Shown here: positions 34,820 through 47,104 of the stretch, one piece after another
Position numbering within the stretch: the stretch's first letter is position 1
Layout: each line of letters begins with the position of its first letter
Notes under the pieces: model-generated
What the model was told of the DNA's origin: nothing
Seen by the model: only the letters and a program-made list of their open reading frames with translations
Database searches by the model: none
Position numbers and translations under genes: made by a program
Assembly: GCA_002633005.1 (NCBI GenBank)
Contig: NMRA01000459.1
Span: forward strand, 171,047-235,046
Length of the DNA stretch: 64,000 bases
Reading direction: 5' to 3'
Source: Phoronis australis
Lineage: Eukaryota; Phoronida; Phoronidae

Positions 34820-35720
34820 ATGCCCGGGAGGAAGCTATATACATGAAAATAAATTTTGTCTACTATATGGAATACGCAATGAGAGTGGATGGTCGTGCCT
34901 AGAAGAGCGAGTAGGCGGTAATGGAGATTTAGGAAGTATAGTCATCAGCATTGATAAACAAGTTTCATGACCGCTATTTTCCAGAGATCTCCAGTTTAGA
35001 TGATGAAGCATGTCCGACACACAATAGCTTTGTCTATATACATTAGTTATGTATCTGGTTGCTATGCGCTGGACCATGTCAATCATTTCTGACATTTTGT
35101 TCAGTGTATGGGTCCAGACGCTAGAGTAGTAATCTAAGACGGGCTTTACAAGTGATTTGCAGGCATTTCCTTTAACACGTGAATTGCTCACATGTAAATC
35201 CCTTCGTAAATAGCCTAGTTTCTTCTTGGCATTTGTAGTTATGGTGTCTACATGTGAGTTCCATGATAGGACAGATGAGTACGTCCGAGGTACTTAGTTG
35301 AGTCAACGAGTTTGATAGTGAGGATGATAATGGGAATTAATAGGATTTTTACCCCAGCAAACACGACGTAGTACTTGGCACTTCTCATGGTGGAGTTCCA
35401 TGAGCAATCTAGTCTCCCAGGCGGCAAGCCTGTCAAGGTCTTGTTGGAGCTTCGCTGAATGATCATTATTCGCTTTTAAGTGTCAGATAGGTTATGGTGT
35501 CATCTGCAAAAAGGCCAGTTTTGGTTTTTTTTTGGTTTCAGCAATGTCACTTGTATAAAACAGAACAGGGTCCCAGGACCGATGCCTCAGGCACTCCAAA
35601 AGATACACCAAAACGCCCAGGCACACAACAGGTAAACTAATCCGCCGGCAACTCTCACCACTACGCTTACAAGCTACCATAAAACATCCGGGACATTGCA
35701 AAGTGGTTACTCAGATCTAT
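34820..35720 (-). mobile_element. CR1/Jockey-type LINE reverse transcriptase fragment, decayed
   Basis: Minus-strand frames give 'LFADDTITYL', 'LQQDLDRLAAWE', 'KYLGRTHLS' and the C-terminal block ACKSLVKPVLDYYSSVW ... MVQRIATRYITN ... DMLHHLNWRSLE, in the order of a non-LTR reverse transcriptase 3' half (FADD palm, thumb). Several frameshifts and stops show it is inactive. It lies between the two PY-motif genes. Confidence 0.82.
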
Positions 35721-36127
35721 CTCAGGATGCACCGTGGCACCAGAAGGCGCGGCTTTCAAATGTCGAATCTGCATATCGGCTATTTGATTTAAAAATCATC
35801 AATCATATACTAGAGCAGGTTCTGTCATGGATTCTGCGGGTGGCATTATGATGAGCAAAGGTCAGTTGCACATAAAATTCATGCCCTCCTTTAGGATTAA
35901 TTTTGTCAGCGCCGAAGGCCCCCATGTGTTTCAATACTTGAGCCGGCGCTAAAACTGAAAATTTGCGTAACAAGAACCGTTTTTTTAATAAAAAATGCAA
36001 GTAAAATACGTGCAATTGAATTCGTAATTCCATTAAGGTTTTAGTTTCCATTGAAAATGTTTTATCGCGATGATTATTTGTATCGAATTTGTCATGCTGT
36101 TCTTCGGAAACATGACAAGATTAACTG

Positions 36128-36195
36128 GCGCAATTTGTCGGTGAATTCAGTAAAGCGCGACACCTGTTATAATAACTGTGGTTCGAATTCCAGTG
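36128..36195 (+). repeat. Possible tRNA-like SINE fragment
   Basis: GGTTCGAATTCC at 36180-36191 is a good B-box match, preceded by GGTGAATTCAGTAAAGCGCG in A-box-like position. No tRNA fold is convincing. It lies about 720 bp upstream of the second PY-motif gene. Confidence 0.3.
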
Positions 36196-36916
36196 GTTTG
36201 CTAGAGTCAGTCAGCGCACTGAAGCAATCTTCTTGATTTTGATTGGTCACCAAATTGGGTCAAACTTTTTCATCGGCAACGATCCCGAATTTTTTCAAAA
36301 GTAAGTGGTTTATTCAAAAGTGTTTTGTGACGCAAGGCGGATTAATTAAACAGTCTTGACGAAATTACGTGCACATCTGCGAATCTATGCAGTCATGTGC
36401 GTGTTGCGCCTGTACACTTCAATCTGGTTACAGTGCAGGACAAAAGTAATCAAATAAAACACTGTTTCCCCGTCATGACGGCAAACTCTGTTAAAATAAA
36501 AACTTACTGACGATAACTATTACGGTAGGTCAGCATAATTCTAATTACAGAATGACTTAGCAACCAAACTAACTTTCCTGTTAATTACCCTTTACCCTCG
36601 GTCATTAGGGAAGGCTACTTTGACTGTGAATTCGCCTTACGCGCAGTCGTCATGACGGGGGTTTTTGTCTGAATTCTTTTGGCTTGTACTATAGGTATGG
36701 GTACATCCCATGTGTGGTTATAACATTGGGGGTGATTGGGTGAGAAAATCTAAGCTGTAGGTTTTTACGCGTCACACTTACGGAATTCTACATAACAGAG
36801 CATGACGTGAAGTTTAAAATATCTCGTTAGTTGATAACTTAGTTGAGAATAGTAGTATGTCGACTTTGCTCAGGCGCATAAAGATTCAAGGTATTGCCTA
36901 ATTCGCATGCAATGAA

Positions 36917-37543
36917 ATGTCAGCTACACCAGTTTGTAATGGAGTTTGTTTTCTTCAAGCAAACGCACCTTCTCATGTGCGACAAGCAACACGAATTTTC
37001 CAAGTTAGCCTCGTTGTAACCGTCATTTCATCTCTGATAACGATGATCGACTACTCGTCTCATCCCAACCGATACAACTTCCAAAGCGGGGCGTTGTCGT
37101 CTGCTCAGTCGGTGGCCGCTTTAGCCATTCCATTAATTGGCATAGCATCTTTTATAAGCGTCATATCTAGCAGTTTACATATGCTTCAAAACCGACATTT
37201 CTTTAAGTCTTTCCACCCATCCGCTGAAACTATCCCAGTCGATGACTCGATCCCGGAAAACCTGTTGGAGGAGAGCGATTTCTCACGGCGTCGTCGGCAT
37301 CGTTCTTCTAGAGTAAACGCCGTGTGGTACGCCCTATTCAACCAAGAAGCGCCCGACTCCCTGAATTTGGATTCACACCGGGTATCAAATGAAGATTCAT
37401 CCGTTCGAGGGACAGCCTACATAATGACTTCCGTGAATCCCTCCGTGCCTCAGGCTCCCCCCGTATATACGGAGAGAGAACCCAATAAGTCCCCGCCACC
37501 CGCATACAGCGACGTGGTGGTACAAAACACGAGGGAAGCATAA
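36917..37543 (+). CDS. Two-pass membrane protein with two PPxY motifs, intronless (paralogue B)
   Basis: Single-exon frame of 208 aa starting at ATG 36917 (MSATPVCNGVCF...). Residues 7-12 repeat the C-x-G-x-C-F motif of the gene at 32641, followed by an aligned 'AP..V..A......SL' stretch leading into TM1 (about 26-45). TM2 lies near 62-90. The tail contains a basic cluster RRRRHR at 124-129 and two PY motifs, PPVY (181-184) and PPPAY (193-197). Upstream is a TGACGTG half-CRE near 36803. A polyadenylation signal AATAAA lies at 37680-37685, 137 nt past the stop. Sequence identity with paralogue A is low outside the motifs, implying an old duplication or fast divergence. A WW-domain adaptor role is inferred from the PY motifs only. 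Confidence 0.72.
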   Translation: MSATPVCNGVCFLQANAPSHVRQATRIFQVSLVVTVISSLITMIDYSSHPNRYNFQSGALSSAQSVAALAIPLIGIASFISVISSSLHMLQNRHFFKSFHPSAETIPVDDSIPENLLEESDFSRRRRHRSSRVNAVWYALFNQEAPDSLNLDSHRVSNEDSSVRGTAYIMTSVNPSVPQAPPVYTEREPNKSPPPAYSDVVVQNTREA

Positions 37544-37679
37544 AGGCTACAAAGAAATGTTATAAAATATTATTTGAGAAGCAGTGAAGTCGTCACCTCT
37601 GAAAGTATAGTTGATTACAATTAAGTAGACTCTCATTTAAACGAAAATCAACAATCTATGCGTTGAAAGGGTTCGTTAA

Positions 37680-37685
37680 AATAAA
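37680..37685 (+). terminator. Polyadenylation signal of the second PY-motif gene
   Basis: AATAAA 137 nt downstream of the stop codon at 37543. Confidence 0.45.
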
Positions 37686-40600
37686 AGATTAAAAGGTAGA
37701 TTATATAGGTTTTACGGAAAATTACATTTTTGAGATTTGAGTTAGAGATCGTGATTTAAATAGCTTTGACTAATGCTCTAAAAGAGCAAAATTCGTTGTA
37801 TTTCTGCGATTCCATTTATCTCCAATTGCCACCGTTGTCTGCCAGACATACTTTGAAATCAAAGCTGGCGACTTTTAAACGTTCAAGTGCTTAAAACCAT
37901 CATTTACATTGTTCTGAGAAGTGACTACATTGTCAGCATCATTAATCTTAGTCCTTTATAGCACTGAATATCATAATCGTGAATTTAATATCCCAAAAAC
38001 GAGAAAGGAGATATCCCTTTGGCTAGATTCTTAGAGTGACAATAGCGGGAGGAAAGGTAGTTTTATGAATTCAGATATAAACACCAACTTTTCCACTGAG
38101 TTCTCCAGATAAAACCTCAATGCTCTGTGACCCCAAATGTCGAAGGTTTTAAGCGAATTAGAAAACTGCTCACAAAGTCTGCCATATCGACAAGCGTTAC
38201 TAAAGTTTTAGGTACTTTACACACGACAGCTGCGGGGAAAGAATGACCGCAAAGAAGCACAAGTTCCATTTCATGACAACGTGATTTTTTGAGTTGAATC
38301 ATCACATCCAAGTGTGACACTAATCACTAACTAGGAAATAAAATCACCGAGCATTACCTCGGCGAATGTCTTGCAGAATTGATGGCTATTTATCGTAACA
38401 AAACGATAACAGATTTTGTTGCCTTGTTTTTCGTAGCACTGGGCAAAGCTTATAACTCGAACTGGTCCATCTCATTCGACGATAGACTCAAGTCTTCGGT
38501 CTTGAAAGACATTAAGTCCCTTTAAATATGATAATGGTTAGATCCGACCTTCATTTGTATGGTATCAAAAGAATCCTTTGTTGACACACTAACCGGTTAA
38601 GATTGGGCAACTCGACCGCTGTGCGCACCTCAAAATCTGCCGGTTTAGATCAAAGACACCATGCTGTTCACGGTTGATTAAATCGGCGCAGGCTGCTGGT
38701 GTTTTCGTTCTCTAGATAATGAGAACAATCTTAACCACATTCGGAGAGACAACAGTATTTTTGAATTTTTGTTTTGAAAATTTGTTAATAGCCTATTTAG
38801 ATAGTTCGTGAAAGGACACGTGATTAGGCTTTTGAAGTTTGAAAATTGGACAAGAAATGTAACTTTTATAACCTAAATCATTTATTTAATGTTGTAATAA
38901 TGTCTTCCTCATTAATTCTACTGGGTCAATCACCAAACCACTAGAAAGCAGCTGGATTTTAAGGGAAGCCAAGTGTCCTCGCACCGGCAATGAGATACCA
39001 CATAGCTGCTGAGAGAATGAAAGCGTGTTGGCCGTAGGTCGTGATCAATGTAGGAGAAGACAGCGATAAATTATTATTTTGCAGATCTTGGTACTAATGC
39101 TGGGAGAACAGACGGTTTTGGTTGCACAGAAGTTGTCGAAAGTGTCCTGAACAATACAAAATACCAAATCAATCATTTTGAAAAAAAATGATAATGAAAG
39201 TCTACGGTATACATGTAAGTAACTTAGTCTGACATAAATGGTTACGGCGGTTACGGTGTACTGATTTGTGGTTTTCACCAAAGTCGATTCAGAGTGTGCA
39301 TGATTGAGTAAAACGATAAAGACATGTCTCAAATGTACAGATGTACGTAACGAGGGCGATGAATGGTCCCACTGGATCTACGTAATAACTTTACCAAAGG
39401 GGATATTATTCATTCGTGACCGGATATTCATGTGTTCGTGTACTCATCTACTCTTTCGAATGGGTCGGTTGCTTTCCCACGAAACGCTAATGTCAGGTAT
39501 TGCGCAGTCTAGCCAAATTAAAAAACCGCCGTTCTTCACCATATTCCGGGCAAACACGTTAACTTACAAAAATGTCCCTGCTAATTTGCTTTGTTATTTT
39601 GCACATAACTATCATGGTTAAATCTTGTAAAACAAACTCGGGAGAAAGGAACAAACATATTTTAAAATTCTCGTGTTTGTAATTTTCATGGATATTTTCT
39701 ATTTTTTCCATTATCCAGGAGTGTAGCTTCGTAAACACACATGGTGTCCCTGTTTTTCCGTCACGCGTGAATCTTTCCAAAGAAAATTCCATGAAAGCTA
39801 GTGAAAGGTCTTCAATTTTGATAGACGAGTACTCAGATGGACCGCTCTTACCCAATTCTGTAGCAATGCGAATTCAAATTCGTTTACAGGTTCGCGCGAC
39901 GGCATTTTCAATGATGTATAAGATCTGAAGAAAAAACTCTGCCATACATCTATGCACACAAAGAATCAGGCATCCGATACAGTTTTGAGATACAATGACG
40001 TAACAATGACGTAACAATGATGAGAATTGTAAATATCTGCTGTCATACTGAGGTGCACATTTGACATAAAAAATATATTTGAAGAAATGTGATCCTTTTG
40101 ATAACAAAGGAGTTTTCGCTTAAGTTAACAGGATGCCATTTCAACATCTATTCAATAAATATATAATATAACGTCATAAATAAGGAATCCATAGCTACAT
40201 GTATAAATGATCGACAACTCTTATGTCTGCACTGCACAGACTTCGTCGGCGAAGTCGTAGGCCTAGCTAAAGTTAGTTTCACGATGGTTCCAACCTCCGG
40301 ACCGTAACCATTCCTGTTCTGGCTATTCATAAATTACACACTGTACTTTTAAGTTAGAGGGAAAGTGCCCTCTTCGCCATTTTGTTTGTTCCAAGTTTAA
40401 AGATCAACTACTCCTTTCTTCACACTTTACTTGAAAACATTGAAAAATTATTTTTGATGAAAACCGTGACCTATGTGCCCATATTAGGTCAACGCTTATT
40501 ACAAAACGACAAGTTCCCGACATGACACAATGTAAACATTTTCCCCTAAAAGCATAACATAAATTATCTAGTTTAACTTGACTTTCTGGTGCACCAACCA

Positions 40601-40817
40601 TTGAGTTATAAGAACTCAGACGAAAAGTAGAAAGTAGGCCTAAAAATGCCATCACTATATATGACGAAAATGTCTTCTTGATTGGAGGCACTACTTCTAA
40701 ATTCTAAACTAAGGAAAACGAATGAAAGAGTATTTTCAAACTTGAATAACATTTTCACTGCTATCTGTCACAACAGGACCATTTTCGAAAATTCCAATTT
40801 TAAAAAGTTGCACTGTT
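37686..40817. other. Intergenic between convergent genes
   Basis: No coding signal. Two direct CAATGACGTAA words at 39994-40014 are CRE-like. AT-rich otherwise. Confidence 0.55.
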
Positions 40818-43800
40818 TCAATTGGCAATTTTCTTTTCACCCAGCTGCTGGTTATAAACAAGTCCGATTTTTGCTGTCTTGAGCTTAAGAAAAACCAAAG
40901 TAAATCCAACTAAAATAAGCAGCGTATTTAGGCCAGTGATGATGGCTACGGCCAACATTCCTTGGGGAGAGATGGGATACTGTCTCTCCAACTCGTCGTG
41001 GTCTTTGCTGGCGTTCTGAAGAGTCTTTCTTAATGGATTAGCTGTGTGCCACTTGTGTATCTCTTCAGTCGTCTGCTTCCACAAGCACTTGTCTTTCGCT
41101 GATGTGAAATTCAGTGAGTACGCCAAATCTACTCCGTCGCGTGAACCACACTTACTCGCGAACACGTGCCAAATGTTCGAGCGCTGATTGGTTGGATCAA
41201 ACTTCATTACGCCTCCGCATGTAACGTTTTCTCGTTTCTTTTCGTCGTGGGAAGTCTATAAACAGTAATAAGTTGAACGAAATTGGGCGGAACTGACTAA
41301 TTTTAGCTTGAAAAAAAGCAATGAGCAGATAAACATTTTGAGATTTATTTGTTTTATTTCAATTTCAATTCAACTACCCGCCAACACGGCTGTCACACTC
41401 ATAGTTCCTCAATTATAGACACGGCTCACGCATTAGCTAAATTCAGTTCACAGAACCACATGTCTCACGGACCACCAAACCGTTGTCTGACTCACAAAAC
41501 ACGGTTCACTCCCATAACAAGACTCATTGACTACTACGGACATGCATGAAGATCGTGAACCACGCGCTTGTGAGTCTGGGCTTACAACTTGAAGTGAGTA
41601 GTTCAAATGGCTCACCGGGCTCTTGAGCGCGAGGAACTATTTTCACGGGTGCCGCAGCTGTGTACATGGGCGGTGCACCACAGGGGGGCTGAAGAGGTTT
41701 TAGCCCCACCACTTTTTTCAGTGCTGCGCCGCCCATGAGTGAATACGTGTGTTTGAGCACTTGAACTGTGCCGGCCGAATAGCTCACTTCCAACAAATTT
41801 TTAAACAAACGCGTAACTTAGTAAAAACCAAGCATTTTCATTATGACATCCCATTCAACCTCGAAATGTTGAGGTTCGCCAAAACTGGACGCCATAGGAC
41901 TTCTTGTTTCACGAAGTTGACATTTTCGAAAGTACGTGCAGGATGAACGTCATTGCATGGATGTGCATGTAGCTTTAAAGATATCCTTCGATGAAAAAGA
42001 CTAACTGTACGAATTGACGTGGGAAAACAAAAGAACACGCATGCGCCTTTAAAATGCGATGCAATCAGAGAATCTACAGTACTTCACTACAATGACGGGA
42101 AGCTAGCTAATCTGATAGTTTCGATCCATCAGTTTCTTGCGACCAAATTAAAGTAATAGCTTGACAGACACCACTTAACGTAGCTGCCAGTTCGATAAGT
42201 CCAGTACTAGAACTTAAATTCTCATCCCAGACGGGATTTACAAGATGATAGTTGGCAAAATGCAAAACAAGCCTGAGTTACTGCGTTTGATACCTACACC
42301 TGTTTTACCAGTATTTACCCGAATTTTTGGATGTCATATTTTTACCATAACGATTTTATTTTACTAAGGACACTTGAATTGTCTGATAGAGTTCAAAATA
42401 ATGGCACATTTTCTTAAGTGGTACACACCTTGCACCAATGAATACTGGTGGATTCAATATCCGGAGACAAAATCAATTGGTAGAAGCCCACTCTTGGCTG
42501 GGTAAGCTGTTCACAACTCATTCTGTTGGTCAGCTGTTGAGCTGAGTCTTGTGAGAAGAGGTGCACCGTGTAGCAACACTTGCTTCGTGGGAATGTAAAT
42601 TTGTAGCTGAACGAGTCGTGGTAATCTAAAATAGTGAGATGTGTTAGCAACAGTTTCTTTCTTTCGACTTCGCTGTTTTATTTGAGCATTGCACATACAT
42701 GTAACTCTCACAGTGGGCGAATTCTCTGTTGTACTTACGACTGATAATTGTAGTCTTACAGTGTGGGACTCCCCAAACAACACGCCTGCCACACTCAAAT
42801 AGATAGTTCATTTTCGGATTTTACAATTTAATACTCCTTGGACCGAAAAAATACATGTCTTCTCTAAAGCTAGTCCTGTAACTCAAATGTGCCAGTAACG
42901 TTCTTTACATATTTTAGTATCACTATAGTACTTAAAATGTGCCTTCTTCTTACGCGATCAAATACACATTTTTGTAAAAAGCGATTCAAAAGTTGAGATA
43001 ATTGCTGAAAAGTAAACAAACACACAAGTTGCCAAAACCATGTATAAAAATAAGAAAGGTTAATTTTAAATATTATAATAAACCTTGTCTATTAAAAAAA
43101 TTAAAAAACACGAAAATGATTTTTTAAATCAAAGTTGATTGCCACCTAGTGGCATACATGTAGTTAATTACTAACCATGTACATTGTCATCTTAAGAATC
43201 TACCGGCGAAATTTTATTGTTCCTGGCACGTTTGACTGAGCCACAGACTTGTGTTCGACCTAAGGCCTATATACGTTCACGCACACCGTATTTGGCAGTA
43301 AGTGACCAAGTTGGTTTATCGATTCGGTGAGAACTCAGCGCGTTTGTAACTGAATGGAGGAAACTACCGTAGGATTAGTCCGGCAGCCGTGTTGTTAGAA
43401 AACCCACTGTGGGCCTTGACGATAATCATGAATCATCTCCCAACTCTGTCAAACAAATTCTAATGCAAACATATTACATCTAAACGTATTTCCAAATGAT
43501 GCTCTATCACCCTGGCGTAAAAGTTTTCAAACGATTATAGAAGTATAAATTTTGAATTTACCGCGGTTACTAGTAAAATCGAATAACCGCACTTATTTTT
43601 ATAGAGAGATCGGAGGTCTGTATTTTTTCAACGTTTGTGATGTCTAGCAACAATTTTTCTCAACGTGACGTAAAATCATTTTTTGCCTTAATTCTGCGTT
43701 GTCTTGCAATTCATAACATGCTCGTGTTCTTGTTGCAGCCCAAACATCCTCGTCTTAAGTCTATTCATCAGTGATGTTTTAAAAAGGTTGGCAGTTTAGA

Positions 43801-45384
43801 CGGGGCACGTTTCACAGATTAAATTTCAAACGAACGGATACGAATATGCAATACACATTCATAGTACAATCGTCTACATGATCTTAAAATTATTCCTTGT
43901 TCTAGTTTTGTTACCTATTGAACGTTTATACCTTTCAAAAGCTGCGAAAACTACAAATAGCGACCTCAATTGGTGCGGAAAAGGCCGAGATAGGTGGCAG
44001 AAAACAATGCGCCATTTGTTTCAATAATGTTTGTGATCTCCGTGGAGTTCGAGAAGGGCTCACTACCAAGCCCGTCTACAGCTTTTCATATTAACATGTC
44101 CACCCAAATCCTCCGCCATTTAACACACGAGTGGTGTCATTTCGAGTGCCCAACTCAGACTAGTCTTTACGCCTACCCGTCAAAAGCTATAACTGATTCC
44201 CCAAATGTGTATGCAAGAACTGCTAAGTTACACTGAAGTGTTTCTGAGAACACGTTTCTTGTTTGTACACTAGACTTACATAAACTGGTAACAGTTGTGT
44301 GAATCTTCATTGTAAAGACTCGAATTTTGTACGGCTTCTGTTTGGATCGGACTTACTTGTTCATTTACTTACGCCTTTAAAACGAAAACACATAATCGAC
44401 CAACGCCATCAATACGATGCTAACGGGTAAAAAGCCGAGGAAAAGGACAAGCGGTAATTCGTAAGTTGGTCCAAAGCCAAACGGATAGCGGGCTAAAGCC
44501 TAGTGTGGCAGACTTAAAAATAACTTTGTCAAATAATATTTTTAAAGCGTCAAGAATATTGCATTTGCAATTTTCTCACAAAATCGCACTGGGTGAAGCT
44601 CAAATCTTACTGCCAACCTTAGTTGGAATGGACTTTTAAATAAAATGTCTGAGATACTAGAAGCAAACGCGCCGTTGACTCCCCTTCGACTACCGTGAAA
44701 CTTTCCAGTGATTTTATTTCGTCAGGACTACACAAAATAAACTAGTACGCTTTAAGAAACGTGCTGGTCAAAATTCATAATGACCGAATGACTTTAATAT
44801 CTAGTAGCTTGCATTACTGTACTAGGCTTGGAAACTCCACTTTTGGTTCCTAGGCTAGGCATAACTAGTCTCCTAAGCGTACAGGTGATCAACATGTTAT
44901 TTTTTGTTTACTTTCCCAATATTTGATGAATTTCCATTGCAAATTTGCAAGGCGAAGCGATCACATTGCCATTGTGTAAGCGATGTACGAAGAATAGAAA
45001 CGTAGACAAAACAATTAATATGCATCTGTTAATTTTTATCTGATGTACAGTAGGCTACTTAAGCACATAATTATGTATTGCTCATTGACTTATTATTTGC
45101 AAAAATAATAATTCTGTACAAAAAAGTTGGTAATGGTGATCTTGCGTTTATGAAATGTTTTATTTGAAAATGTATTCACCTTCCAAATGCACCGTTGTTA
45201 GGTTCCTCCACGGCATGATGCACCTTGTGTAGTTTTTTCGGATAAGTCTTCGCACGCACTCGTCGTGCGTCGCCCACCTTTCATCGTTTTCTGTAGCCCA
45301 AATGCCCTCACTTGGTCTACTCTGGTCCTGTCCAAGACTAAAGGTGCAAATAGCGGCAAAAATTAAAGAAATTCTCGATGCCAT
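40818..45384 (-). CDS. Orphan type I membrane protein with Cys-rich, glycosylated ectodomain (3 exons)
   Basis: Exons on the minus strand: 45384-45180, 42625-42429, 41255-40818. GT-AG borders and phases agree (phase 1, then phase 0), giving 279 aa. The start ATG at 45384 has a good Kozak context (AGCATGG) and opens a signal peptide (MASRISLIFAAICTFSLG). The ectodomain has nine cysteines, with two in exon 1, four in exon 2 (including a CC pair) and three in exon 3. It has several N-glycosylation sequons (NYT, NLT, NVT, NFT, NAS). A single TM helix spans about 234-256 (MLAVAIITGLNTLLILVGFT), followed by a short basic tail. I recognise no domain family; it may be a lineage-specific receptor or adhesion molecule. 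The long first intron (42626-45179) shows no other coding signal, and the second contains a small mobile element at 41665-41737. Confidence 0.72.
41665..41737 (-). mobile_element. Single-unit copy of the CATGGGC miniature element
   Basis: This 73-bp sequence has termini CATGGGCGGTGCACCAC and GTGCTGCGCCGCCCATG. Read on the minus strand, it matches the first unit at 22500 closely (GGGCGGCGCAGCACTGAAAA). No obvious target duplication. It lies in the second intron of the orphan type I membrane protein gene. Confidence 0.68.
43141..43152 (-). promoter_or_regulatory. Candidate CTCF core
   Basis: GCCACCTAGTGG is the complement of CCACTAGGTGGC, matching the CTCF core consensus fully. It lies in the first intron of the orphan type I membrane protein gene. 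Confidence 0.3.
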
Positions 45385-45639
45385 GCTCCAAGTCGCTGTT
45401 GTGGTTTGACGTGAGGGAAATAGACTGTCCAGCAAATTGACCTGACTGGGGATTTATAGCATGTCAAGAAAGCAAATATTCGTCTTCTCATCGCGCATGC
45501 GCTCAAGACTTGAAAATTTGCCACTTGTGTTTGGGACGACAGTGGATTGGTCCAACTTGTGAGTTTTGGATGAATCCCGGAGGCGACGCTTTGAAATACG
45601 TGCATGGCAACAGGCTTTCGATGTTTCGAAAATTCTGAG

Positions 45640-46740
45640 TCATAAAATTTTAGTCAATATTTGTAATAAATGGTCGTTAATAACTTCACTCCAATTCCAC
45701 AGAATAGAGCAGGACGCTGTTAACGTCTCAAAGCATGAAGTTTCTTTAAAGCTTTACTTGGGCTGGTATACGACACACTTGACGTTCAATGAAAAGTAGT
45801 TACATGTACCTGGTATTTAGATCAAAACCATAACCTCTTCTACGTGTCTTTAGAAGGTTATCAAGCAATTTTTGCGGCTCCATACACTGCATTTTTGCGT
45901 GCAGAATCACTTGGTCGGGTCCCGTCACTGACCGGACCGAGTGTGCAGGTTGGCTACCACGAAGTCCAGACAGCATACTTGACGCCAATGAAAAGTAATT
46001 AATTCCATTTGACATATACACAGCATCTCCAAAAATACCATTACCTCTTTTAAGTGAATTTAGAAAGCTATCAATCAATTTATACAGCTCAATACGCTGT
46101 AGTTTTGCTCGGGTTTACTTAGTTGGTCTATTCGGTCAACAGCCGGACCGACTGGGATGTGGCGTGATCAAACTGGCACGATAGGAATATTTCACAAGTT
46201 ATTTCAATTTTTCTTCAAAGACCACTTGTTCGGTCTCTTCACAGTCTCGATGTCTAGAATCGTTTTTTGTGCTTTTCACTGTTCAATAACCATTATGTTT
46301 TCGTATATTGTTCAATCGGCTTGACGTCACGAGTGTTGCGCCACCGGGTAACCGGCCAAGTTGGCAACAGTCTAGCGATGTTTTGAATATCCTCAGAGGC
46401 AAATTCATTTTGTATTCGTAATTATTATTCGCAAATGACTTTATGCCGATTCCACACAATACACTCAGACTTTATTTGAAGTTCAGAAAACAAAAACTTT
46501 CTTTTTAAGTTTTACTTTGGGCTGGCTACCGGAGGAGGTGACAGACCACATACTTGACGTTCAATGAAAAGTAATTAATTGCATTAGACATGCACCCAGC
46601 ATCTCCAACAAAACTATGACCGCCTGTACGTGTCCTTAGAAAGTTGTCAACCAATTTTTAGGGCTCCATACACGGAAATTTTGCTTGCAGAATTACTTGG
46701 TTTCGTCCCGTCATTGGCCGTACCGAGTGTATTTATGTAG
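45640..46740. repeat. Three degenerate copies of a ~200-bp repeat, two in tandem
   Basis: Copies at about 45750-45948, 45949-46165 and 46515-46740 share 'cttgacgttcaatgaaaagtaa', a 'gtcaa(c/g)caatttt...ggctccatacac' block and 'gcagaattacttggt..gtcccgtca'. The first and third also share upstream sequence ('ttccacagaata', 'tttacttgggctgg'). No protein is encoded. They fill the gap between the ENPP 3' end and the orphan membrane protein gene. Confidence 0.8.
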
Positions 46741-46814
46741 CGATTAAGGAAACGGAGGAAAATTTCGGGGTGCTTTCAATAAAACAGAATTGACAACAAG
46801 TACGCGAGCACCTA

Positions 46815-46820
46815 TTTATT
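46815..46820 (-). terminator. Possible polyadenylation signal of the ENPP gene
   Basis: AATAAA on the minus strand, about 285 nt past the stop at 47105. Confidence 0.4.
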
Positions 46821-47104
46821 TCAAACAATAACGAAAACAGTATCTTCTGCTGCATAGTTAGGACAAGCGGCAACGATGCACCGCATCATAACGGCATTCA
46901 CTGTGCAAATGAACCACTAACGTCGCTGTGTCGTTTCTCACCTTCGTCACAGGTTAACGCGACACCTCTCGGCAAGGTAAGGTCAACCGTATGCAAGGCG
47001 ATGCGGATATAGACCGATTGAGGTGGTAAAAAAACTAATTGAATCGAGTGGAATTCCCTTTAACACTGTCTACAGCACAAGGTCCACTGGTGACACAAGC
47101 GTTT

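Noticed and set aside
42511-42798. 95-aa minus-strand frame at 42.5-42.8 kb
   Set aside because: Alternative frame of the second exon of the orphan membrane protein, and it does not join the neighbouring exons in phase.
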